This document shows positions 32,172-40,836 of a stretch of 56,478 nt of DNA, piece after piece. The DNA is from an uncultured Eubacteriales bacterium (lineage in GTDB: Bacteria > Bacillota > Clostridia > Oscillospirales > Oscillospiraceae). Positions within the stretch are counted from its first letter, which is position 1; the number at the start of each line of letters is the position of its first letter. The stretch spans positions 1-56,478 of the forward strand of contig ONIN01000012.1 in assembly GCA_900317905.1 (NCBI GenBank), in the 5' to 3' direction. The notes beneath the pieces were generated by a model. It was not told the DNA's origin and did no database searches. It saw only the letters and a list, made by a program, of their open reading frames with translations. Made by a program: the position numbers and the translations under genes.

Positions 32172-33452
32172 GTGGACGTACCGCGCATCGGACTATACAT
32201 TCACATACCGTTCTGCGCCAGCAAGTGCGGCTACTGCGATTTCTACTCCCGCGCCGGGTGTGAGGGGGACATGCCGCGCTATCAGCAGGCCCTGCGCACC
32301 CACCTGAGAGAGTGCATGCCGCGGATCGCCCCGGCCTACATCGACACGGTGTACTTCGGCGGCGGCACCCCCAGCTACTACGGTGCCAGGCGGATCGCGG
32401 AGCTTCTGGCGGAGATCAAAGCCTCCGGCCAGCTCCTGCGAACCGCCGAGATCACCGTGGAGGCGAACCCGGACTCTCTGACGAGGGCAGACCTCCGCCG
32501 CCTGCGGCACGCCGGGGTGAACCGGCTGAGCATCGGCATGCAAAGCGCCAACAACGATATTTTGAAAATGATCGGCCGCCGCCACAACTTCCAGCAGGTG
32601 GAGATGGCCATGAAGCACGCCCGGATGGAGGGGTTCGACAACGTCAGCCTCGATCTGATCTACGGGCTGCCCAGCCAGAGCACCGGCGACTGGGCCGAGA
32701 CCCTCTCCCGTGCCCTGGAGCTCCATCCGGAGCACATTTCCGGCTATGGCCTGAAGCTGGAGCCGGGCACCGCCATGTATGAGCTGAAGGATTCGCCCCT
32801 GATTCCCGATGACGACAAGCAGGCGGACATGTATCTCGCCATGGTGGAGACCCTGGCCCGATACAACTATCAACAATACGAGATCTCAAATTTCTGCATT
32901 CCCGGCTACGAGTCGAGGCACAATTATAAATACTGGCGTCTGGACGACTACATGGGCTTCGGCCCGGGGGCGCACTCCTGTGTGGGCAACCTGCGCTACA
33001 GCTACGTAAGGGATCTGCAGGGATATATCGACGGCGTGCTGAAAAGCGGCGACATGATCGACGAGTACGAGCAGATCGGCGACTTTGAGCGCGGCGCGGA
33101 ATATCTGATGCTGGGCCTGCGCACCACCTGGGGCATCACCAAGGCCGAGTATCAGGCGATCTACAACAACCGATTCGAGGAGATCGAGCAGCAGCTTCTG
33201 GAGTTTCAGCAAAAGGGCTGGGCCAAAGAGGAAAAGGGCCGCTGGCACTTCACGCCGGAGGGCTTCCTTCTGTCCAACCAGCTGATCGTCAAGCTGCTGG
33301 AGGCCCAGACCGACCGCCGGGCGGAACAGACGCCCTGGCTCCGGGAGCAGGTGGAGCAGGCAGAGCGGGAACCCATGCCGGCCCAGCGCCCGGCAACATT
33401 CGAGGAACAGTTTGGCCGCCAGGGAATCCTGCGCGGGAAAGAACAGGAATGA
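32172..33452 (+). CDS. hemW: Radical SAM heme chaperone HemW
   Basis: 426 residues. Radical-SAM protein related to coproporphyrinogen dehydrogenase HemN; the HemW branch is thought to insert heme into membrane proteins. C15-x-x-x-C19-x-x-C22 (FCASKCGYCDF) binds the 4Fe-4S cluster, followed by the SAM motif YFGGGTPS. The HemN C-terminal domain (GPGAHSCVGNLRYSYV, the G-x-G-A-H-S motif) is present. GTG start, preceded by AAAGGAG. Length is a little more than the usual 380 because of a charged tail of about 40 residues. Only six bases before the VanW-domain gene. Confidence 0.94.
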   Translation: MDVPRIGLYIHIPFCASKCGYCDFYSRAGCEGDMPRYQQALRTHLRECMPRIAPAYIDTVYFGGGTPSYYGARRIAELLAEIKASGQLLRTAEITVEANPDSLTRADLRRLRHAGVNRLSIGMQSANNDILKMIGRRHNFQQVEMAMKHARMEGFDNVSLDLIYGLPSQSTGDWAETLSRALELHPEHISGYGLKLEPGTAMYELKDSPLIPDDDKQADMYLAMVETLARYNYQQYEISNFCIPGYESRHNYKYWRLDDYMGFGPGAHSCVGNLRYSYVRDLQGYIDGVLKSGDMIDEYEQIGDFERGAEYLMLGLRTTWGITKAEYQAIYNNRFEEIEQQLLEFQQKGWAKEEKGRWHFTPEGFLLSNQLIVKLLEAQTDRRAEQTPWLREQVEQAEREPMPAQRPATFEEQFGRQGILRGKEQE

Positions 33453-33458
33453 GGAAAG

Positions 33459-35921
33459 ATGGCAAAGAATAACGGAACCAACAAACCGAATCCGGAGCAG
33501 GAGCTCCTGGACTTCCTGGCCGCCAGCAAGGAGGCCCGCCGTGTCACCGCCATGGATGACACCGAAAGGGAAAACATCGGCTCCGCCGAGCGCAGAGCCA
33601 GACGGGAAGCCGAAGCAAAAGCCAAGGCAGAGACTGAAAAATTGAAAGAGCTGCTGATGGAGGCGGAGGACGTACCGGATCAGGCGAAGGTCCTGGCCGC
33701 GAAGGAGGAAACTCCTGCCGAGCCGGAACTGCCCGTGGAACCGGAACTGCCTGTGGAGGCGGACGCGGAGCCGGCTGACTGGGAGCAGGAGCTCCCGGAG
33801 GCAGTAGACGATGATCTGCCGGAGCCGGAGGAACTGCCTGTCGAGGCGGAGGAGCTGCCTGTGGAGGCGCCCGTGGAGGAGGTCGTGTCCCAGACCGTCT
33901 CCGAGGCCGAGGCCCGGAAGCTGGGCGCCACGGTCTATACCAAGGCCCAGGAGGCCTATGACCCCATCGGGGACGCCGGCGAGCTGTTCGCCGCCATGGC
34001 CGCCAACGAGCGGGAGATGGAGGATCCCATCGGCACTGCGAACCAGCTGTTCGACAAGGAGTCTTCCAAGCAGGTAGCTGCCGCCGCTGCGGCGGAGGCC
34101 AAACGGCAGGAGGATGCCGAGCGGCTCCGCGCCGCCCGGGAGGAAGCAGCGAAGAAGAAAGAAAAGAAAGAGAAAAAAGAGAAGAAGGACAAGCCTGCGC
34201 AGAAAAAGCAGCAGTCTGCCCCGCAGACGAAGAAGGCTGCCAAGCACGCGCCGGAGTCCGACGAGGACGAAGGCAAGAGCGGCAAGGGCGGCTGGATTGC
34301 CCTGGGCGTCATTGCGGCGCTGCTGTGCATTGCGCTGCTGGGCGGCTCCTTCCTCGTGTCCCATAACGATACCATCTATCCCAACGTGAAGATGCAGGGC
34401 ATGATGCTGGAGAAGATGACCCCCGCCGAGGCGGAGAACACCCTCAAGGCCGCCGGCTGGGACGGCGCCAACGGCAAGATCCTCCATGTGACCCTGCCCG
34501 GCGACAACAGCTTCGACGTGCCCGCCTCCGCCATGGGCTGGACGGCCAGCGCCGAGGAGGCCGCCGACGTGGCCTATCAGTACGGCCGCGACGGCAGCAT
34601 CATCCACAACGGCATCATGTATGTCAAGAGCATGTTCAACGGCACCGATCTCACCGACCGGCTCACCGAGGGTCTGGACGAGAGCGCCCTCCACAAGCTG
34701 GTGGACAAGGCGGTGAAGGAAGCCAACGAAGCCGTCACCGATGATCTGAAGGTGGACGAGGAGCACAAGGTTCTCAGCCTGGTCAAGGGCAGCGAGCTTC
34801 TGGCCGTGGACGCCGACAGCGTCTATGACGCGGTGGTCTCCGCTCTGGAGGATCACGTCGCCAATCTGGAGTGCAACACCGATCTGAACCAGGACGCCAA
34901 CATCGACGACATGGACTTCGAGGATCTCCATGACGAGATCTGCGGCGAGCCTGTGAACGCCAGCTACGACCCCGTGAAGAAGGAGATCGTGGAGGGCGAG
35001 CCGGGCGTCGAGTTCGACATCGAGGAGGCCGAGCGCCTCTGGAAGGCCGCCAAGCTGGGCGAAACCGTGGAGATCCCCATCACCCTCACGGAGCCGAGCT
35101 TCAAGGCCGCCGATGTGACCGAGCTTTACAGCGATCTGCTGGCCAGCAAGTCCACTTCTCTCGCCGGCAGCAGCGCCTCCCGCATCAACAACATCACCCT
35201 GGCCGCGAGAAAGATCAACGGCGTGATCCTCATGCCCGGCGAGACCTTCTCCTACAACAAGACCGTCGGTCAGCGCACCACGGCTGCGGGCTTCCAGGAG
35301 GCCGGCGCCTACGCCAACGGCGAGGTCGTCTCCGAGGTGGGCGGCGGCATCTGCCAGGTCAGCTCCACGCTGTACTACTGCACGCTGATCTCCAACCTGA
35401 AGATCACCTCCCGCACCAACCACTATTTCCCTGTGGGCTACATCGAGTCCGGCATGGACGCCACCGTCAGCTGGGGCGCGCCTGACTTCACCTTCCAGAA
35501 CGACCGGACCTTCCCAATCCGGATCGACGCCTATGTGCAGAACGGCTCCGTCACCGTGCAGATTCACGGCACCGATGTGGACGGCAGCACCGTGCGCATG
35601 GACTCCACCACCAGCGGCATGACCACCACCACCTACCGCAACGTCTATGACAAGGACGGTGAGCTCGTCAGCCGCACCCAGGAGGCCGTCAGCGTCTACC
35701 ACAGCCACAACGAGGGCAATAACAACAATAATAACAACACGAACAATAACACGCGCCCCAACACCAACCCGAACCCCGCACCGACCCAGAACACGAATCC
35801 GAACCCGCCTGCACCGGTCCAGACCCAGGCACCGGTTCAGACCCAGGCACCGGTCATCAACACGCCCACCCCGGTGGAGACCATCAACACCCCCACCCCC
35901 GTGGACGATGACGCGGCATAA
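33459..35921 (+). CDS. VanW-domain membrane-anchored wall protein
   Basis: 820 residues in five parts. About 1-275 is a cytoplasmic, highly charged low-complexity region (first Glu/Pro-rich PELPVEAD-type repeats, then a Lys/Glu segment KKKEKKEKKEKKDK). About 278-300 is one transmembrane helix. About 310-540 is the peptidoglycan-binding-4-like region. About 578-710 is the VanW domain (MPGETFSYNKTVGQRT ... EVGGGICQVSSTLYY ... SGMDATVSW). The remainder is a flexible Asn run, then Pro/Thr/Gln-rich repeats. VanW proteins occur in vancomycin clusters and widely in ordinary Clostridia; here there are no van genes, so a housekeeping wall role is likely. Confidence 0.88.
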   Translation: MAKNNGTNKPNPEQELLDFLAASKEARRVTAMDDTERENIGSAERRARREAEAKAKAETEKLKELLMEAEDVPDQAKVLAAKEETPAEPELPVEPELPVEADAEPADWEQELPEAVDDDLPEPEELPVEAEELPVEAPVEEVVSQTVSEAEARKLGATVYTKAQEAYDPIGDAGELFAAMAANEREMEDPIGTANQLFDKESSKQVAAAAAAEAKRQEDAERLRAAREEAAKKKEKKEKKEKKDKPAQKKQQSAPQTKKAAKHAPESDEDEGKSGKGGWIALGVIAALLCIALLGGSFLVSHNDTIYPNVKMQGMMLEKMTPAEAENTLKAAGWDGANGKILHVTLPGDNSFDVPASAMGWTASAEEAADVAYQYGRDGSIIHNGIMYVKSMFNGTDLTDRLTEGLDESALHKLVDKAVKEANEAVTDDLKVDEEHKVLSLVKGSELLAVDADSVYDAVVSALEDHVANLECNTDLNQDANIDDMDFEDLHDEICGEPVNASYDPVKKEIVEGEPGVEFDIEEAERLWKAAKLGETVEIPITLTEPSFKAADVTELYSDLLASKSTSLAGSSASRINNITLAARKINGVILMPGETFSYNKTVGQRTTAAGFQEAGAYANGEVVSEVGGGICQVSSTLYYCTLISNLKITSRTNHYFPVGYIESGMDATVSWGAPDFTFQNDRTFPIRIDAYVQNGSVTVQIHGTDVDGSTVRMDSTTSGMTTTTYRNVYDKDGELVSRTQEAVSVYHSHNEGNNNNNNNTNNNTRPNTNPNPAPTQNTNPNPPAPVQTQAPVQTQAPVINTPTPVETINTPTPVDDDAA

Positions 35922-35939
35922 TCATAAGGAGGCAGAAGC

Positions 35940-37901
35940 ATGAGCAAGGAAAATACGTTCTACATTACCACACCGATCTACTATCCCTCGGATAAGCTCC
36001 ATATCGGCCACACCTACTGCACCGTCGCCACCGACTCCTTCGCCCGCTACAAGCGGCTGCGGGGCTATGACGTCATGTTCCTCACCGGCACCGACGAGCA
36101 CGGCCAGAAGATCGAGGAGAAGGCCAAGGAAGCCGGGGTCACTCCCCAGCAGTTCGTCGACCACATCGTCGAGGGCGAGGGCGGCATCCTGGACCTGTGG
36201 AAGCTGATGAACATCTCCAACGACCGCTTCATCCGCACCACCGATGATTACCATGTGAAGTCCATCCAGCGCATTTTCCGCCGGATGTACGACGCAGGCG
36301 ACATCTATAAGGGAAAGTATTCCGGCATGTACTGCACTCCTTGCGAGAGCTTCTGGACCGAAAGCCAGCTGGTGGACGGCAAGTGCCCGGACTGCGGCCG
36401 CCCGGTGAAATACGCCGAGGAGGAGGCCTACTTCTTCAAGCTCAGCAAGTACGCCCAGCCCGTGAAGGAGCTGCTGCTCACCGGTGAGTTCCTGCAGCCC
36501 ATGAGCCGCGTCAACGAGATGATCAAGAACTTCATCGACCCCGGCCTGGAGGATCTCTGCGTCAGCCGCACCAGCTTCAGCTGGGGCATCCCGGTGGACT
36601 TTGACCCAGGCCACGTGGTCTACGTCTGGGTGGACGCGCTGAGTAACTATATCACCGCCCTGGGCTTCGACAACGACAAGTACGACGACTTCGACCATTA
36701 CTGGCCGGCTGTCCACATCGTGGGCAAGGAGATCGTCCGCTTCCACTCCATCATCTGGCCCGCCATGCTCATGAGCATGGGTCTGCCCATGCCGAAGAAG
36801 GTCTACGGCCACGGCTGGCTGCTGATCGACGGCGGCAAGATGAGCAAATCCAAGGGCAACGTGGCAGATCCCTATCTGCTGGCGGAGCGCTACGGCGTGG
36901 ACGCCCTGCGCTTCTTCCTGATGCGCACCTTCCCCTTCGGCTCTGACGGCAACTTCTCCAACGAGCTGCTCATCAGCTGCATCAACGCGGACCTCGCCAA
37001 CGACCTGGGCAACCTGGTCAGCCGCACCACCGCCATGGTGAACAAGTACTTCGGCGGCACCCTGCCCACTGAGCAGGAGGGCGACGAGGAGAAGGACGCG
37101 GAGCTCATCCAGATGGCCTCCGCCCTCAGCGAGAAGTACGCCAAGGAGATGGACGCCTTCCAGCCCCAGAACGCCATCGGCGAGATCTTCAAGGTGCTCT
37201 CCCGCGCCAACAAGTATATCGACGAGAACGCCCCCTGGCTGCTGATCAAGGACGAGACCAAGAAGGCCCGTCTGGCCCGCGTTCTGTATAATCTGGTGGA
37301 GACCATCCGCATCTGCTCCGGTCTGCTGGTGCCCTTCATGCCCGAGACCGCGGCCGAGATCGCAAAGCGTGTGGGCGCCGAGGGCATCAACTGGGATGAC
37401 CTCACGAAGTTCGGCGTCCTGCCCGCGGACGTGACCACCCACACCGGCGACGCTCTGTTCCCCCGCATCGACATGGACAAGGAGCTGGCCGCTCTGGAGG
37501 AGATCAGCGCCGCCCAGAAGGCGGAGAAGGCTGCCGCCTCCGGCGCCAACGCCGACTTCAAGCCGGTGCTGCCCAACGTGAAGGTGGACGATTTCTATAA
37601 AAATGATCTGCGCGTGGTGGAGATCCTCGCCTGCGAGAAGGTGGAGGGCTCCGACAAGCTCCTGAAGTTCACCCTGAACGACGGCAGCGGCACCCCCAGA
37701 CAGATCCTCTCCGGCATGCAGCCCTTCTATCCGGATCCCTCCGTTCTGGTGGGCAAGAAGGTCGTGGCGATCCTGAATCTGCCCGGCCGCAAGATGGCTG
37801 GCCAGGCCTCCAACGGCATGCTCCTCAGCGCCGAGTCCGGCGATCTGGTGAAGCTGTGCCTGGTTCCCGATGAGATCCCCGCCGGCGCGACCATCAGCTG
37901 A
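35940..37901 (+). CDS. metG: Methionyl-tRNA synthetase
   Basis: 653 residues, charges initiator and elongator tRNA-Met. Class I motifs: H21-I-G-H24 and KMSKS near residue 300 (GGKMSKSKGN). The connective peptide has the zinc-knuckle cysteines CTPCESFW...CPDCG, the anticodon-binding helices follow, and the C-terminal 110 residues form a Trbp111/EMAPII-like tRNA-binding domain used for dimerisation. AAGGAGGC ribosome site, 18 bases after the VanW gene, so it is probably co-transcribed. No T-box leader precedes it. Confidence 0.97.
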   Translation: MSKENTFYITTPIYYPSDKLHIGHTYCTVATDSFARYKRLRGYDVMFLTGTDEHGQKIEEKAKEAGVTPQQFVDHIVEGEGGILDLWKLMNISNDRFIRTTDDYHVKSIQRIFRRMYDAGDIYKGKYSGMYCTPCESFWTESQLVDGKCPDCGRPVKYAEEEAYFFKLSKYAQPVKELLLTGEFLQPMSRVNEMIKNFIDPGLEDLCVSRTSFSWGIPVDFDPGHVVYVWVDALSNYITALGFDNDKYDDFDHYWPAVHIVGKEIVRFHSIIWPAMLMSMGLPMPKKVYGHGWLLIDGGKMSKSKGNVADPYLLAERYGVDALRFFLMRTFPFGSDGNFSNELLISCINADLANDLGNLVSRTTAMVNKYFGGTLPTEQEGDEEKDAELIQMASALSEKYAKEMDAFQPQNAIGEIFKVLSRANKYIDENAPWLLIKDETKKARLARVLYNLVETIRICSGLLVPFMPETAAEIAKRVGAEGINWDDLTKFGVLPADVTTHTGDALFPRIDMDKELAALEEISAAQKAEKAAASGANADFKPVLPNVKVDDFYKNDLRVVEILACEKVEGSDKLLKFTLNDGSGTPRQILSGMQPFYPDPSVLVGKKVVAILNLPGRKMAGQASNGMLLSAESGDLVKLCLVPDEIPAGATIS

Positions 37902-37917
37902 CGCTTCTTGAATAATC

Positions 37918-37951
37918 TGCCTCGCGGTTCTCTGTGAGAATCCGCGAGGCA
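37918..37951 (+). other. Long hairpin after metG
   Basis: TGCCTCGCGG-TTCTC and GAGAA-T-CCGCGAGGCA form a near-perfect 15-bp stem (one bulged T). It lacks a U-tract (AAAAGATG follows), so it is either a degenerate terminator or an mRNA-end stabiliser. Confidence 0.6.
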
Positions 37952-38043
37952 AAAGATGATTAATATTTGGAATGATGAAACTTTCTTTGACCAATTGCGT
38001 CATGGATAGAGAGAAATAGTGATCGAAGGAGCGTAACGCGCCA

Positions 38044-39930
38044 TTGAAGATTTTCAGCAGTAAATATTCACCGGAGGAGACGGAGCAGAAACGTCCGCCG
38101 GTGGAGCGAAAGGCCAGCAGCGGTGATGCCGCCGCAGGGCAGAAGCCGGACTCCGCCAAGACCGTCGTCAAGCCGAAAACGCAGACGTCGCGGCCCACGG
38201 CGAAGTCTACCATCCAGCCCTCCCGGCCGGTGAGCACCAGCCGCAGCGCGGCCCAAAAACCAAAGAGCGCGGCCCCGGCGGCAAAGAGCGCGTCGGCCGC
38301 AAAGCCGGCTGCGAAACCGGCGGCCAAGCCTGCCCAGACTTCGAAACCGGCTGCCAAGCCCGTTCAGAAGCCGAGACCGGCCACCAGACCCGCGGCCCAG
38401 ACCGCGAAGCTCCAGGTGCCCGCCGAGCTCACCAACACCGAAAAGCTGAAGGCCCAGACTGCCACCTCCACCAAGGCGGTGCGCAGCACGGTCTCCAAGG
38501 CAGCGGCGGCCCAGACCGTCCGAGGCGAGCGCACCATGGCGGAGTCCGCGGCCCTGCGCAGAGAAGAGCTGCGCAAAAAGCAGGCGGAGGACGCCGCGGC
38601 TGTCATCACTGAGTATCAGCCCCGCGTCAAGGCCGGCTTCGTAGACACCAACTACGACCCGGAGCCTCTGCCCGACCCGGTGAAAAAGAAGAAGAAACGC
38701 AGAAAAAAGAAGAAGAAAAAGAAAAAGTCCGTCGGCGGCAGACTGCTGCGTCTGGTGGTAGCCCTTCTGGTGATCGTCGCTTTGTATTTCACGGCGGTGT
38801 TCTCCAGCATCCCCTTCATCGCCAAGTGGCGCACCATCTATATCCAGACCGCCATGGCCACCATGCGCCACCAGTGGCTGGCCACCTACTTCATCCCCCA
38901 CAGCGTCATCGACAAGGTCATGATGGATCTGGAGGAATCCCGCCAGAGCCAGGTGGGCGTGAACACCCTCTGGGACAATCCCGTTCTGGACGGCGACTCG
39001 GACGAGATCCGCAACCCGTCTCTCAAGGACACCAAAGGCATGAGCAAGGCGGAGATCAAGTTCTTCAACACCTTCTGGGAGATCGACGTGAGTTCCATGC
39101 TGGAGTATGTCCGCTCCCACCCCGAGGCGGTGGCCAACGGCTGGGATAACATCGACATCAACGAGTCGGCGCTCACCTCCAACGGCACCACCATCCGCAC
39201 CGTGCAGAGCGAGCAGGTGCTGGCCGTGGACGCCAAAGAGGGCATTCTCATCATCCGCGAATCCGGCACCGGCTACCGCGGCGTGCTGGTGGTCTGCAAG
39301 GATCCCTCCAGACTGAGTCTGCAGCCCGCCTCCACCATCGGCTCCGTGGGCCAGGTGGTGGGTGAGATCGGCTCTGCCCACAACGGCATCCTGGCCATGA
39401 ACGGTTCCGGCTTCGAGGACGCAGGCGGTGTCGGCAACGGCGGCACGCTGGTGGGCTGGGCCATGTGCAACGGCCAGACCTTCGGCCAGCACATGCTTCC
39501 GGGCTACAAGCGTCTGGAGCTCCACGAAGATAACCTCATCTATATCCGCGACGCCGGTGAGGACGTGGCCTGGGACTGCACCGATGCGGTGGAATTTTCT
39601 CCGGCCATGATCATCGACGGCAACATCGTCGTGGACGACCGGAGCGGCTTCAGCGATCTGCAGCCCAGAGCCTGCATCGGCCAGAGCCAGTACGGCGAGA
39701 TCCTCATGCTGCTGGTGGAGGGAAGACTCCCCACCGTCTCTCTGGGCATCAGCGTGCCGGACTGCGCCGTGATCCTCTCGGATCATAAGTGCGCTCAGGC
39801 CATGAACCTGGACGGCGGCACCAGCGCCATGGTGTGGTACAAGGGCGACTATATCATGAAGAGCTCCAACCCGGTGCTCCAGGCCGGCCGTACCCTGCCC
39901 AACGCATTTGTCTATGAATCCATCGACTGA
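38044..39930 (+). CDS. Phosphodiester glycosidase (NAGPA) family exoprotein with long basic cytoplasmic tail
   Basis: 628 residues. The first 230 are a cytoplasmic low-complexity region rich in Ala, Lys, Pro (K-P-A-A-K repeats), ending in a run of about 15 Lys/Arg residues just before one transmembrane helix (LLRLVVALLVIVALYFTAVF). The extracellular half carries the NAGPA/PF09992 domain, identified by the late motif NLDGGTSAMVWYKG and the GILAMNGSGF and VGWAMCNG segments. These domains cleave sugar-phosphodiesters in glycopolymers. Start is TTG (AAGGAG 12-13 bases upstream), the only plausible start near this end. It is closely followed by ferritin. Confidence 0.83.
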   Translation: MKIFSSKYSPEETEQKRPPVERKASSGDAAAGQKPDSAKTVVKPKTQTSRPTAKSTIQPSRPVSTSRSAAQKPKSAAPAAKSASAAKPAAKPAAKPAQTSKPAAKPVQKPRPATRPAAQTAKLQVPAELTNTEKLKAQTATSTKAVRSTVSKAAAAQTVRGERTMAESAALRREELRKKQAEDAAAVITEYQPRVKAGFVDTNYDPEPLPDPVKKKKKRRKKKKKKKKSVGGRLLRLVVALLVIVALYFTAVFSSIPFIAKWRTIYIQTAMATMRHQWLATYFIPHSVIDKVMMDLEESRQSQVGVNTLWDNPVLDGDSDEIRNPSLKDTKGMSKAEIKFFNTFWEIDVSSMLEYVRSHPEAVANGWDNIDINESALTSNGTTIRTVQSEQVLAVDAKEGILIIRESGTGYRGVLVVCKDPSRLSLQPASTIGSVGQVVGEIGSAHNGILAMNGSGFEDAGGVGNGGTLVGWAMCNGQTFGQHMLPGYKRLELHEDNLIYIRDAGEDVAWDCTDAVEFSPAMIIDGNIVVDDRSGFSDLQPRACIGQSQYGEILMLLVEGRLPTVSLGISVPDCAVILSDHKCAQAMNLDGGTSAMVWYKGDYIMKSSNPVLQAGRTLPNAFVYESID

Positions 39931-39952
39931 TTTTTGAAAAGGAGTGTTTTCC

Positions 39953-40462
39953 ATGGATGCAAAGGTTTCCGCGCTGCTGAACACGCAGATCAACAAGGAG
40001 CTCTACTCCGCTTACCTCTATCTGGACATGGCGAATTTCTACCAGTCCAAGGGGCTGGACGGCTTCTCCAACTGGTTTGAGATCCAGGCCCAGGAGGAGC
40101 GGGACCACGCCATGCTGATGTACAAGTACCTGCACAACAACGGCGAGACCGTGACCCTCGAGGCCATCGACAAGCCCGCCCTCAGCTACAGCGACCTCAT
40201 GGATCCGCTGAATGAGGCGCTGAAGCACGAGAAGTACGTCACCAGCCTGATCCACACGATCTATCTGGCAGCCAAGGAGGCCGACGACTTCCGCACCATG
40301 CAGTTCCTGGACTGGTTCGTGAAGGAGCAGGGCGAGGAGGAACAGAACGCCTCCGACAACATCAACAAGATGACCCTCTTCGGCTCCGACGCCAGAGCCC
40401 TCTACATGCTCAATCAGGAGCTGGCCGCCCGAGTCTACTCCGCACCCTCTCTGGTGCTGTAA
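39953..40462 (+). CDS. Ferritin
   Basis: 169-residue non-heme ferritin that oxidises and stores iron in a 24-subunit shell. Ferroxidase ligands are visible: E in NKELYSAYLYLDM (helix A), E-E-x-x-H in QEERDHAMLM (helix B), E in helix C (LNEALKHEKY) and the E/Q pair in VKEQGEEEQN. ATG behind AAAAGGAG. It probably has its own or shared transcription with the upstream gene (22-base gap) and stops at a strong terminator. Confidence 0.95.
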   Translation: MDAKVSALLNTQINKELYSAYLYLDMANFYQSKGLDGFSNWFEIQAQEERDHAMLMYKYLHNNGETVTLEAIDKPALSYSDLMDPLNEALKHEKYVTSLIHTIYLAAKEADDFRTMQFLDWFVKEQGEEEQNASDNINKMTLFGSDARALYMLNQELAARVYSAPSLVL

Positions 40463-40477
40463 GCGATCATTAAAACC

Positions 40478-40511
40478 AAAACCGCTGTGAAAACCATCAC
40501 AGCGGTTTTTC
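40478..40511 (+). terminator. Terminator after ferritin
   Basis: AAAACCGCTGTGA/TCACAGCGGTTTT, 13-bp stem with a 6-base loop, then T. Confidence 0.88.
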
Positions 40512-40771
40512 TGTGTTTAAAGGAGAAAAGTGCGACGGCATGCGACCGCATGCCAAATACAACACAACCCCAAAAACAAAAACAACACAACTCCAACCAC
40601 AGAAGCAAATAGGGTGCAAAAAACGCCCCTACAGCCTGTGGAAAACTCGTTTTTTGTGGAAAAATCGGTGGAAAACCGGCTGTGGCGCGCGGGAATTACG
40701 TTTTTCTTCCGGACAGATGCACCCGCAGGGGTGCAAGTATTTGTCAAATCTGTAATTAAATGTTGAACATC
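40512..40771. other. Non-coding gap with GTGGAAAA repeats
   Basis: No convincing gene. It includes GGCATGCG/CGCATGCC around 40537 (perfect palindrome), an A/C-rich stretch of CAAAAACAAAAACAACACAAC type, and three GTGGAAAA-type motifs at 40637-40645, 40655-40663 and 40667-40675. Confidence 0.5.
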
Positions 40772-40800
40772 TTGCCACGTTCGAGATCTGATGGTATGAT
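40772..40800 (+). promoter_or_regulatory. Promoter of the LRR-protein gene
   Basis: TTGCCA (40772-40777), 17-base spacer, TATGAT (40795-40800). Confidence 0.75.
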
Positions 40801-40836
40801 ACGATCAGCATGATAGCTGAGTAAAGGAGGAAAACT

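Noticed and set aside
33459-35921. Vancomycin-resistance cluster, because of the VanW domain
   Set aside because: No vanHAX, vanRS or vanY genes are nearby; VanW-domain proteins are widespread in Clostridia without resistance.
37918-37951. Terminator of metG
   Set aside because: Stem is strong but there is no U-tract on either strand, so only a hairpin is listed.
40637-40675. Replication origin
   Set aside because: No dnaA, dnaN or consensus DnaA boxes and no AT-rich unwinding region; only weak partial matches.
40513-40766. Two 78-80 codon frames in the gap after ferritin
   Set aside because: Basic, low-complexity translation, no family, overlapping each other and the GTGGAAAA motifs; the first starts within the terminator tail.
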